Both the position numbers and the translations under genes were made by a program. The notes under the pieces were generated by a model that did no database searches, was not told the DNA's origin, and saw nothing but the letters and a program-made list of their open reading frames with translations. This document shows, piece by piece, positions 24,201 through 35,824 of a stretch of DNA of 64,000 bases; within the stretch, counting starts at the first letter, position 1, and every line of letters starts with the position of its first letter. Origin of the DNA: Stenopsyche tienmushanensis (taxonomy: Eukaryota > Arthropoda > Insecta > Trichoptera > Stenopsychidae); NCBI GenBank assembly GCA_008973525.1, contig WACJ01000127.1:248001-312000 (forward strand), given 5' to 3'.

Positions 24201-24841
24201 TTCTCTATTCGCCCAAGTTTCTTCTGTCAAGTCCCAATGGAATTCAGAAGGAAATCTCTCTTTAAACAAATTACTAGAGCAAACTAAGCTCTCTATATAA
24301 AGTTGGAGTGTTTGCTCTGAAGATGTCCGAATCCAATGAAGTCCCCTCGAAAGCTCCCTGGTGAGCGCGTTTTCCTTCACAAAGCTCTCAGAGTCGGCCT
24401 CATAATTCGGATACAGTTTTAATTAATCTCCAAGACTTTTACGTACGTATGTTCAACATCAGATGCAGAAATTTCGCAACAACGTAACAAAGCCAAAAAC
24501 AATTTTGCTAAATTCCCTAATGCTAAAGCAGAGTTGACTTTTATTAAATATGTTTTTTGCACAAGGACAGCTTTTCGTTATTACTTTTTGTTTGTATAAA
24601 GGTCGATTGTACCTAATAAATCAGAAGCATTGAAAATTTGAAAGCTTTCGCAGTAGGGGTTGAATAACATAGAACGACAATGTTTCGTTAAAATTTCATG
24701 AATGTCGAATTAATAAGGAATATTTAATTTAATGATCACAATCGAATGGAAAATTAGCGAAAATAAATCTAAGAACTATTTACAAATCTTAGCAAATGAT
24801 GGATTTAAAATGTAATTTCGAATTATTTAAAATATATATAA

Positions 24842-25220
24842 CCTTGGTGAAAAGTATTGAGCACCCTATAAATTAATCTATATTATTTTATATCACACAA
24901 TTGGCAAATTTATTGAGTTATTAATGATGAATATTTGATTTTGACAACCCTTTTTGGCGTAAAGTCCATCCCTTAAATCACTTCCTATACATTGACTTTA
25001 GGAAAAACTTTAAAAATGACCTTTTTTTTAATAACATCAATATTATTTCATACAAGGCAAAACGACTATATTTATTATGATGTTGTAATCTCTTTACGTG
25101 GATTTTCATTCCAAATTTTACTAATCGATCGCTTAGAATACCCAAACATAATAATAGGCCCCAAAAGGATACAATTTGTATTCAGAAGAAACAAGTATGT
25201 TTCATTAGGATAATCTTAGA
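24842..25220. repeat. Possible Tc1-like terminal sequence
   Basis: CTTGGTGAAAAGTATTGAGCACC resembles Tc1-type terminal repeats in pattern. No opposite end and no convincing transposase frame were found, so only the left end is suggested. Confidence 0.3.
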
Positions 25221-26298
25221 CACATAACCGTGACTTGTAATTATTGAAAGAAGCTTTTCAAACGCGCTTTGTCAAGATAATATGATTATAGACAATTTGA
25301 AAATTACAGGGCATCTTAAACTCTTAAATTCCTAAATTTTCAAGTGAATTTATATATGGCCTTGTAATATTTTAATTTCGCAGGTTTTCTTCAAAATGAA
25401 CGAAATATAAACCAAGCTTTTCAGCTTGAAGCTTGAAAATGGGCCGATTGATTGCCAGTTGGTAATATTTGGTAGCAGCTTTGTACATTTTTATTGTAAT
25501 AATATACAATCAAAGTAATGTTATGATAACCAAATTTAGGTCTAAACTTTTTTTTTGATTACTATTCTCTTACAATAGTGATTCTCAAACTTACATTAAA
25601 TTTTTTAGATAACTTTTGTAAAAATATTTAGGGTTAATTGAATTGTTAATTGAAATTAGCAAGAAAGGAGCTTTTAATTCCATGCCAATTTGTTGTGATA
25701 ACAATGATTTAATTAAGTTTTTTATATTTTTATGGTACAAGGACCATTGTCATTTGATTAAATTATTTCAAAGCGAATGGTTTATCATGGTTAAATTGGA
25801 CTTAAAAATTGAGATAGGTGTACATTTTCAAGACACTCACTATTTTTACATTATTTAATTATCAAAAACTATCCCATTATCAACCTTATTTGCAATCTGA
25901 TAGATAAATTGCCTTTTTTTACTGTATTGACAATAAGGAATTGCATAAATACATAAACAATTCTTTGTTGGTAATTGGAAATCAATTTTGTTTTCAGAAA
26001 ACAATCCTGTTTATCTTCTAAATAAGATTCATATTATTCTATAATATGGTTTATGGAGCATTTGTGATAACTTTAAGATGGCTTTGCCTGGTTTATCCTT
26101 CACAAATACGTTTTTTTTTTAGGTTTTAGATAAAAATGCTTTACTTTTCGGTCTCACTAATATACTGATAATATATTTTTCCCTAATAATTACGTTTATC
26201 TTGAAATGAGATCTTTAAATTATAAACACAATAATTTGAGCATTTTCAACATTAAAGAATGTGGTATAACCGCTAGAAAATGTAAAAAATATACTTAC

Positions 26299-26435
26299 CT
26301 AAATGTATCTAGAATCATAGTGAAGAGTACAAATTTTCCTAAAAGTGGCACCACCAGCGACGTCGGAGGGATGATTTCGGCCAGCAACAAGAAGAACACA
26401 GTCAGTGACAGCAAAATGGAGATGGATAAGCTCAC
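26299..26435 (-). CDS. nAChRalpha1: nAChR alpha exon: pore-lining TM2 and start of TM3
   Basis: The exon is 137 nt, encoding Val96 to Phe140 plus two bases of Ser141. It reads [20 protein letters not shown], the canonical TM2 helix, then EIIPPTSL and the start of TM3 ([14 protein letters not shown]). TM2 lines the cation pore; its Ser/Thr/Leu rings form the gate (family knowledge). The acceptor is ctgtccccag/GTG and the donor TAG/GTAAGT, close to consensus. The exon is isolated, with 19.6 kb of intron on its 5' side and 19.45 kb on its 3' side. It is visibly more GC-rich at third positions than the surrounding intron, as expected for constrained coding sequence. I saw no duplicated copy of it in either intron. 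Confidence 0.97.
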
Positions 26436-27650
26436 CTGGGGACAGAAGCATAATTTATGTGAAAGTTCATTCTTATGTATTTAGCTGGAATATTTAAACG
26501 AGTCTGAGAATAGTTTCCATGTATTTCGGTTATTTCGTGTATGTTCAAACACAGTCTTTGCCTGAGAGAGCCCTAGACGCTCACTCTGATCTATGTCCCA
26601 CATCACCGCCCTCCCGTTTCTCCACTTATTAAATATGAACGTTGTTATTTTAGGGGTGAACAAGAAACTAAAGAGATGTGACAGTAAACTCAGCGAAGCA
26701 AATTGAGACGAGAAAGCGCCATATAATTGACAGTGATAAGAAACGCCAACATACTGCCGTTCTGTGTTATCATCAGCTAAATGAGAATTATTGCACAATT
26801 ATCTCCCGTTTAGCGCCATGTATTTGCATAGCAATTCGCTAATTTAGCACATATTTGGTTATGTAGATAATGCCATTAGCCTGAATTAAGAGATAAACAT
26901 TCGAATAAATTTAATATAAAACGTTTGTTGAACAAATAAGTTATCAATTCAAATATAATTGTATATAAAAAAAATGCTAAAGGCTTTTATCAATTTTTAA
27001 GTACATAATGTTATTATATTATATTTTGATCAATCGCTATTTTCAATCGCTCTGTTTGTCAAAAGTATATTTAGGAAACCAAGACAATACTGATCGATTC
27101 CAGAACTAACACCAAATCTAATTCTAAAATGAATACAGACATTGCAAATTTCTTGGCACGAAAGCAGTGCCAAGTTTTCCATTGATGTTGTTCTATTCAT
27201 CCGATTAAAGTTCGAATTGTGAGGATATGAACACTTTGTTTTACTAGCGTTTATCAACTACATATTATATCATTTGTAATGAATTAAAAATTTGTATCAA
27301 TATAATACAAAAAGGATCTTGGCTCAAAATGTACCAATAGTACCTTTTGATAGGCGTTAAATTAAAGTTTCGATCAGACATTAAATGATTTTGTCAATCT
27401 ATTGTATATGATTTGATTAGACCTAAAACCTAAATCACGGATGCCCAACTGGTCGATCGCGATTGACCAGTCGATCTTAAAGCAAAAATTGGTCCATCTC
27501 AAAAACTTTTTTGAATTTTGAAAAAAAAAATTTTTTTTACATAAATGTATTAAAACAGTTCCATGGTCAAGATGGCAAAAAAATTTAGATTCGATGCTAG
27601 AAACATCTAAATGATCAAATTTCCATCCAAACTGCCATGCAGTCAAATTT

Positions 27651-27796
27651 CAAGTCGGCTGCGACTTAGCTCCGAGTGAGCTTCGAACCAGCTTCGAGCT
27701 TCAAGCTTCAAATCGGCTTCGGCTTAGTTCCGAGTAGGCTTCGAGCCAGCTTCAAATCAGCTTTGGTTCACATTTGAGTGAGCTTCGAATCTTGTT
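27651..27796 (+). repeat. Degenerate tandem units in the hAT-type element
   Basis: About three units of 44-58 bp begin caagtcggct, caaatcggct and caaatcagct, each followed by a cgag/gagt..gcttcga block. A diverged inverted set is present at 61690-61870. Confidence 0.6.
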
Positions 27797-28174
27797 CTAA
27801 ATCTCAGCTTGAGTTTGGATTCACTTCTAAGCTCAAATTTGGGTCTTCTACGCCTTGCATCCGCAGCCTGTTCAAAGTGGGGCGAATAAACATGCTGTGG
27901 AAAAGCAATCGTTTTTGGAATCAATTACCCTCCATCCCCTGTGGAGTTCTTCTAGCTGATATTATGAAGGATACAGCAGCCGTGGGTTGTCAGAAGCTTG
28001 CGTTGAGGGTGTCTTCGCAAGCTGAAGGGGTTGGAGGGAACAGACCGCGACGCAGACAACTGGGCTCGCCCACGTTAGTGTTATTTAAAAAAAATGTGAT
28101 ATCTTTGAAAATGAGTTAAAAATATTGCAAATATTCATCGAATAGTATTTATAATTTAAAACAAACATTTTTAA

Positions 28175-28522
28175 CCCTATCGGACCGAAAATCATGAGAC
28201 AGAGACGGGTGTCTTGCATCTCATCATACACCCAACAAAGATAAGACGACTTTTGTTTGTGTTGTCTTGAGAGCAGGCGTTTGTTTTGATAATTAAGATA
28301 CTCGCATCATTCTTATCGTTGACTAATTTTGTTATGCCCCCTTTACTGTTCTGGAGTGGTGTTATTAGCCGAGTATTACCACTTTTTACAAAATTTGCTC
28401 CTTCAGAAGTTAACTGGCAAAGTTAAAAGTTAATTATTAAGCTTGTTACACGATGCGGCGCAGCTGACAGAAAAGTGGATTTACATTAAAGCGTAGCATG
28501 TCTGCTCTCCGGTTCAAAAGGG
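28175..28522. mobile_element. 348 bp piggyBac-type MITE nested in the hAT-type element
   Basis: TTAA flanks both sides (28171-28174 and 28523-28526). The left end reads CCCTATCGGACCG and the right end, inverted, CCCTTTTGAACCG (10 of 13). There is no coding frame. It differs in sequence from the TTAA element at 10985. Confidence 0.75.
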
Positions 28523-31500
28523 TTAAGATCAAAGTTACGAAAAAAAATTTGATCAAACAATCCTATAAGAATCGTATTTGAAGTCGATCCCAAAAACCAC
28601 TTAAATCGAAAAGTAGCTCCCAAAGCTTAGAAAATTGGGCACTTTAAATCATCAATCAACATATCTTTAAGATAATTATACTTAAATAAGATCACATTAT
28701 AAGATAATTAGTAACAGTTTAGGGATTTATACTATATTGCATAATGATAATCGTGGATTTAAAATACTTATTTATACTGAGTTACCGAGTTTTGTGGTTA
28801 ATTCTTTAAGTATTTGAAACATTTTCGTAGAACCGTTTTATGATAAAAAATCCGATCAGTATATCTTAGATTTTTTGAAGATGCTTTTAGAATTGCAACA
28901 ATTGAAAGCTATTTTTAACTCAAAATCGACGATCTTATATCAGTAATATCTATGCAGTAGAGAAGTATAAACGATGCCTCTTTTTATGCTCGAGGTCTAT
29001 TGGTATTTTGTGTGCGAACAGAGCATTGGACCGATTCCTCCCTTCGATCTTCAAGTGCGAGATTAAAAGTAAGTACTCGTAAGTAAATAGTAGAAACTCC
29101 TGCTCGTTTCTGCGCCCATCCCCCGGGAGGAGACTCGTAGGAATCTTTTATGATTCCTAATTCAAAATGTTTGATCTGAATCGAGGTGCCTGTTGGGATA
29201 TAGAGCGCATTTTTCGATCGCTCAAATAAATATGTTTTTCACTTTATCGAAAAAGTAATTTAATATTCCATATTTGAGCGTATATTTATATGTTTGGGGC
29301 GTATTTTTTTGGTGTTGGGGAATATAAAGTCCACGGGGTCTAACTGGGAAAAAAAAATCACATAGATTGCGCAGGTTACATTATCATGGTTCGATAATTT
29401 ATTGCTTCTTTCAGTCCAGTGAATAAGGGCCACTCAAATGTGGGACATTTATGGCTTTCGTATATCCAATTCCAAGAAAACGTGCCCACGGAATGAAATA
29501 TGAGCCAATAACATATGCACCGGCGGCTCTTAAAAATCCAATATTGCAGATTGTCCATGTGCATGGGAATGTTTGAAAATCTTCAATTTTGCGCCAACCA
29601 TTACAAAGAGCGCGATCAAAAGGATTGAATAATTAATTTGATGGATTACAGTTTATTTTATTTAAGTGAGTTAAATCTTAATTTGTTTCCCCTGAACAGA
29701 TTATAAGGATCTCATCAAAATTCGAGGAGTAAAATTCGCATCACAAAGCTAATTTATCGAGTGCCAACGGTATATTTAATTCTAAAATTTCGCTCCAAGC
29801 CGAACCTAATTTTGAATTTCAATCCTAATTATTAATTCGAATCAGCATTAATTTACGTTTTTGGAAGATATTTAAATAACGACCCAGATAATTTCAGCGT
29901 GATGGAATTGTATTTACATCACAATCGTGGTCACTGAATTGGCCCTTCCGGGAATTCTATTAAAATTTGTTTCAAAAGATGAAATGGAGAGAACTGAATA
30001 AGCATATCTTCGGCAGACGATCTCCACCGCTTCCCTTATCTGATTATGAGAAGTACAAAGGCTTCTGAGGAATAACCGCCTTATTGCGGTGCGGGATATT
30101 AAAGGGGTCGTATAGTTGCATGCCACCCCATCTATAAATAAACAAGCGATCACACACACCCCAACGTCGTTTAATATTAACTTTATTCCACAAAAGATGG
30201 TACTATATAATATGAATCACAAGTCCTATTCGTTAGCTATGAAAAGCCTCAAACGGCACTGCGGTTTACTATGCACCATGCTACGTATATCATAATGTGA
30301 ATAATATATGTAAAACTTGTCTGTAGTCCAAAAATGCTCCATCTTAAGCATAAACAATTTTTGTTTCAAAAAATATGCTAATATGACATTATGCAAAAGT
30401 ATGTAGCATACGCTCATTGAATTTGCCATGAAAGATGTTTAATATCACGGGTACCATATGAAATTGCTGAATGCATTTTGGAAAAAAATTAAATATGGAA
30501 GAGCGCCATTATTTTGAATTTGTATATAAATTTAAATGCACTTATTAACAAACGACCTAGTTTTTCGAAAATATCGCCAAAAGATCGATAGAATTTTTTT
30601 AGAAATAACAAATACGATCTTAAATTATATATAAACTATTATGGGGGTTAAAGTAGGATGTATTTTTATATATATTTATATGTCTATTAAATTATTAATA
30701 CTTATATGTTGTTTATAAATTTTCAGTATAAAATGTTGTGAAAATTCAGAATCCATGTATTCCGAAAAAATACTAGCTCGTTGAATTCAAGTTTTCTAAG
30801 TTAGATGGGGTTTCTTTCAAAAGGAGCATCCAGAATATTTGCCTTAAGCAATCTCTTCAATTCAGTCCTTTTTTTAAACGAAATTGTGCTGTTATTGAAA
30901 ATTATCAAAAGAAAAACCCAAAATTATTTTTTTCGATCGATCTAATTAAATACGCATGAAACTTTACCAACTGTACGAATATCAAATTATCTTATGTTAA
31001 TCGTTGCATATTTTTTATTAAAAAAATGCAATTTTTAACAGCTTACTAATTTTTTAAGTCAATGTTATTTAATTGGTTGCGATATTAAAAAAAAAATGCT
31101 TTTAAGCACACTTTATTGAAAATATTCATATAAAGATCCTGTTGAATGTTAAACGTTTCGCAATTTGAATATTAATATTTTCTCGAAATTAAGTGAGCGT
31201 TGAAAAGCGTTTAGCATAAGTAATAAAATAAAGCTGTTTTTTCAACAGGTATAAATTAACACGCGTTAATCACAAAATCTTAAGCATTCATAATTTCCCA
31301 GAAGATGAGATGTTTGATTAAAATTAGCAGATTTATTTCTCACGCAGCTATTTCGAAACCCAGGGGTGGTTCAATAAATATTTTAAACGGCTATGAGGGG
31401 TTGAATTATATCATTCTAAAAATAATCATGATGAATTTATGCATGGGTTTTAATGATATATTTATTTAAATTCTTAAATATTATATTTGGCTATAATATT

Positions 31501-32299
31501 ATTCAATATTGTTTACAAACATCATAGCTTTAAATGTTATTTATGATAATTTATTTTTATTATGAACGTTGGATCTGTTCCAGCGGGTGGAAAGACACAT
31601 CTTTAACTTGATTAAAAATGAAATAATTTTAAAAATTCCACCTCGTTTCATGAACTTTTAATAACGTTAAAACATTTACTAATTCAATTTAATAAAAAAA
31701 TGCAGATTCTTTGATAATCGCGAGCAAAGTGCGGCCACTTTGTGCGCCATTTTGATGGCGAGTTTGCATACTTTTTGCTAAAGCTGATTTATATGATCGT
31801 AAAATGAACGCAGAGTCATCCATTTATTAAAATGTAGTTTGGAAAAAAAACCCCAAAGAGTTGTAATTTACGATTGTTCATGAAGTTCTTCGGGTACTTT
31901 TTGTTGCTTGCGTGGTATTAAAACTTTTTCGTATGAAAAATTTGAAAATGAATATGAAAGTTTGTACCGTTCATTTAATTTCCAAGAGAAGAAGAAAAGT
32001 TTATAGTGTATTCTTAATAAAGTTCCAAAGAATGATGAATATTTCTCATTTTTGAATTTTAATAGGACAGAAACTACCATAATTTTTAATATTACTTCAT
32101 ACTAATATATGTTCTAATTATACTTATCTTAATTGATATAAAAATATTCCCATTAAAATATTTGCAAAATATAAATATCGAACATAACAATACAAGAAAA
32201 AAAAATTGAGTACAAATAATTGAAATCCACTGCAAAACTAGAATCTCTTCAATATCCATCCACAATCTATCTTGTCTATATCATACATTCACATCCTCA

Positions 32300-32530
32300 T
32301 TCGATCGTAATTAAAGGTGACATGACCTCCTAGTTTCATTTGGATCCTGGGTGAACGTATCAAAGGGCGCATTCTCAATAATCTCGATAGGGAGTGTAGG
32401 GGGTTTATAAAAACTGAACAATTTTCCTCAGAAAACAGTGAAAAATTAATCGAGACGACTTTGTAAATTTTACTGGAAAGGACTTTCTGGAGTACAGAGT
32501 CCAGTCAACCCTTTTCGTCGCAAATGCCAT
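32300..32530 (-). mobile_element. Tc1-like transposase scrap, copy 1
   Basis: Minus-strand frames give DWTLYSRK, then in another frame LQKVLSS, FSLFSEENCS, PLHSLS and a Gly-Gly containing LGGHVTF. This order resembles the W..VLFSDESKF.LF...G...V.R.P block of Tc1 transposases. The SDES Asp is lost and the frame is broken. A related scrap lies at 45290-45440. Confidence 0.45.
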
Positions 32531-33038
32531 ATAATTTATAATCTAGTAATGTGTCAATAATGAAAACAACCATATCTAAAGAATTATTTTATCAATAATT
32601 CAAAACAATGAACTGACCTAGATTGATAAGAACCTATACAGGTCTTAATTTTAGTTGTACTGACCGTCTATGGGCGTATAAAATGCTCAACATAGTTGCA
32701 CACTATGCAGTTATTTTAAATATGGTTGATTTTATTATTGACACGCTGTTAGATTATAAATATATTTTATTTGAAAAGTCCAACATGTTTGCTAATATTT
32801 TAGATAATTTGTTGTTTTCAGGGAATTTGTGCTTTTGTGTGTTGCGATTTTTTTAATATTGTAGAATGTTTCAGATTATTTCGTTTATTAGATGTTTGGG
32901 TTAATAAATCTCAACTAATCGTTTTAAGTTATAAAAACAATCTTATACATCACTTAAACTCAATATATTAATAGGTATTTGATACTTAATAAAAATGCAC
33001 GTTGTTACAATAGAGTGAGATTGACTTTAATATATGTA

Positions 33039-33648
33039 CACTCAAACCTCTTTTTCTGCGACTTTTTTTGTGCAATTTCGAAGTTATGCGGTTTTTTAAA
33101 GCAATTTTTTTTAATTTCATAAAGAGTACGTATCGAGATATTTTGGATAAAATAGGAAATAAATCATCAACGCTAACCGAAATTTAGAAAAAAATATAAT
33201 TTGGGACTGTATAAATTGATTTCGTTATTTTGCATTTTTCCAATGTTTCGACTTTTAAAAAAACGATTAAAAAAAGTTAAAACTGACAAAAGAAGTCCAA
33301 AAAATGACGACGGAATTTTTTTTGTAGTAGTTGCCATTTTGTGATTTTTTTTTAGTTAGGGATATTAGAGACATTTTTGCTAATTATGAATTATTGTTGG
33401 AAAGAGAAAATCTACACAGAGCAATGACGACATTGACATTGGATATACTATTTCTTTTTTAATTGTCTTATTGTTTTCCTGTTTTTTTTTATTCACTTTT
33501 TTTATGCGATTTTCGATATATTTTATATAGCTGTTTCAAAGTTATGCGGGTTTTAAAGTCCATGGAACGCATTTTCACTTTTTCTATGAACGTGATAGCT
33601 TTTTTTGTGTGATCTTCCGCGGAACGCATTACCGCAACAAAAAAGGTG
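33039..33648. mobile_element. Pogo-like non-autonomous transposon
   Basis: The left end reads CACTCAAACCTCTTTTTCTG and the right end, inverted, CACCTTTTTTGTTGCGG; TA lies outside both (33037-33038 and 33649-33650). Internal ATGCGG/GCGGAACGC-like blocks recur near each end. The first 180 bp match 20809-20631 inverted. No transposase frame remains. Confidence 0.65.
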
Positions 33649-35775
33649 TATATGGATTTTAAAGGGTTGGCTTCATAAAAATGGTGTCGTTAGTATTTTT
33701 GGTCCATCGTAAATTTCACATGATTGATGAAAGTGTATTATCTAATTATTATATAAAAACTGATGGAGATCATTTTCTAATGAAAATTTATACTTGTCAC
33801 AGGTTCATTAATGATGAATATGCTATGTCGTTAAAATATATGGCAGGAAAAATTGTTCCATTCGAGGAAGAAAGACTGATCGGTTTTATTTTTATAACAT
33901 TCTGAAAAGTTAATCCGGAAAAAAGGCTTTTGCGCAAAGTAAGGGAAGCAGTGAAAATATGCTGCATCTTTATCAAAGTCAAATTTCGGCACAGGGGTGA
34001 CTTGTGAGGGGGATTGTGAAGCTGAAACGAAACATTTTTTTGCGAGAAAACGATTTATTTTCATATTTACTATTTCACTGAACGTGCACTTGTCACAAGA
34101 GCTCATGATCATACCTTCGAGTTTGAATGTCGGGATATAATTCGTGCCGTTCTGCGGTTGACTAGGTGTTAAGCCCGCGGGAGCTTTTTGTATGACAAAT
34201 TTTCAGCGTTGGATTTTTTGCGTCGAGTTCCCAACGTGGGCAAATTCCACGCTAATTTTGATAAGAGGGAATCTTTGAATTGGCGCCAATAAAATTGTAG
34301 TTTTCCAATGGGACTATTGATCACGAAAAACGGTGTGATGTAGGTGAGGGGCGAGTTTCGATCTTGGCATTGCCAACTTCTCTGATGAACTTTAGCTCTG
34401 GATGCGAACAAAAGCTCGTTTCTCGAAAGCTCCGCGGGTTATTGAACAATACAACTTTTAAAGGCGGAAGTTAGTCAAATAAGTGGTGAAGTTTACAAGT
34501 GCTATCCCCAGAGACAATGTTCATGTATAAAAGTCATATTGAACAAATGTAAGCATTATGCAAAGGAAGAACGAATTCATTTCAGGTTGACATTGAAGAC
34601 AAAAACAATCAAAGGTGGAATATAAAAATAAAGAGTAAAATTTACATGAAACAAATTATTTCAAAATCTTTAGGGAGAGAAGATTATGCTCGCTTAAAAC
34701 AGAAATATAATAGATTTCGTATATCATAAAACTATAAAATAATTCAATTGATCTATCTATTGTCGTTTGTACTTTTGTAAGAACGCTATAAATAAAAAAA
34801 CTTCCTTCAAATTAGGAAGCTAATAGAAAAATGACATCCTTTAATAAAAGTTCTTTGATTTAACCATTCTATCGAGAAATCATGGCAATAGATTTTTAAT
34901 AAGGTTTATGTAACGAGCCGGTACATAAAAAAATATAATACTTCAAGTCTATTGTTATTTTTTAAAATATTAATTGTACGAAGATGTTTTGCCATAATAT
35001 TTTCACCTGGTGTATGAGGGGCTTAATATTTTATCTGTATCAATGGCGAAACGTATCCAATATTTTATGAACGAATAATGGAAAAGGTTCTTTTGTTGAT
35101 CTTGTCTTATTGTGTTTAAATGAAAAACCAGAAATTGTTTCCACCTCTTTTCCATTCAGCGAACCTTTCCATTTAAAGTCTTCCGTTTTTCACTCCTACG
35201 GCTTTAATCTACGAACTCCTGTACTGTCATTCATCATTTTGATGGTGTATTGTAATTTATGATTGTAATTAATCGCTTTTGGATGCACATGGTTTGATAT
35301 AAATTCTGCCAATTTTAGCGCGAATTTTTTAAAGTAAATTTGCTCAGCTTAAATCAATTTCAACTCAAAACTGATGTAGAACATTATTTGACAAAGTCGC
35401 TTGCTCAGAAACGTGATGAACATAGTAAGAAGGCACTCAAGATGCAAACGACCAAAGTTCATACGTCTAAATTTGAACATTGACATCGTCTTTGTTTTGA
35501 CTCCAGCAAGAATTTATCGAAAATTAGGATGTAAGTAAATTTCGATTGATGAACATCCCAAAGGGTTCATCTTAGTCGCATAAAGCCATTCCGGGTATTA
35601 AGTGATTAAAAGGTCAATTTTGTTTTCATCCCTTTATCCGCTAATAGTATATTAGACGCTAGGAGATCCGAAAGATCCCTCTCTTCAGATTATAAGAGTC
35701 TGAGGTACTTTAAGCGGACACAAAGCGATTGGGCCTTTCCTTTTTAACAAATAGTTCCTGACTTTTCATGCCGGG

Positions 35776-35824
35776 AACGGGGTGGACGACACAAAGGAAC
35801 CACAAAGGAAATCGCCACCCCGTT
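35776..35824. repeat. Perfect 10 bp inverted repeat (hairpin)
   Basis: AACGGGGTGG (35776-35785) pairs with CCACCCCGTT (35815-35824) across a 29 nt loop; CGA and TCG extend the stem inward past one bulged A. The loop holds two copies of ACAAAGGAA. It sits in a GC-richer patch of the intron. It could be structural RNA or chance; no rho-type or microRNA-like longer stem is seen. Confidence 0.5.

Larger units (their letters stand above)
6849..26298 (-). other. 19.45 kb receptor intron between TM2 and TM3 exons
   Basis: It has a GTAAGT donor next to 26299 and a tattttacag acceptor next to 6848. Recognised content: a TIR element 8054-8295, an LTR 8609-9135, a TTAA MITE 10985-11136, a LINE reverse transcriptase scrap near 11525-11640, SINE-like repeats near 12392-12470 and 16834-16900, a mariner relic 13640-14130, dispersed repeats near 16041-16133 and 16651-16722, a pogo-like end 20631-20809 and a hAT MITE 21219-21299. 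I see nothing in 6849-8050, 9500-10980, 14410-15920, 16900-20630 and 21310-24840 beyond short chance frames. Somewhat GC-richer blocks (7060-7720, 10050-10770, 15150-15500, 19680-19970) could be conserved non-coding DNA, but I cannot test that here. Confidence 0.8.
27438..28643. mobile_element. hAT-type non-autonomous element, 1206 bp, with near-perfect 8 bp duplication
   Basis: The left end reads CGGATGCCCAACT and the right end, inverted, AGTGCCCAATTTT, sharing TGCCCAA. The flanks are CTAAATCA (27430-27437) and TTAAATCA (28644-28651), 7 of 8 identical, as for hAT insertions. The left end holds a palindrome-like gtcgatcgcgattgac block. Then come about three degenerate units built on agcttcgag/gagcttcgaa (27651-27796). 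The frame at 27778-28119 does not resemble a transposase. A TTAA-flanked element is inserted at 28175-28522. The left 419 bp recur inverted at 61611-61960. Confidence 0.75.

Noticed and set aside
27778..28119. A 113-codon plus-strand open frame as a transposase
   Set aside because: It lies in a hAT-type element but has no BED finger or hAT dimerisation motif; it starts inside the tandem units.
34171..34440. An element bounded by cccgcgggagcttt and aaagctccgcggg
   Set aside because: Only about 13 bp of GC-rich inverted similarity, no target duplication and no internal repeat; chance is plausible.
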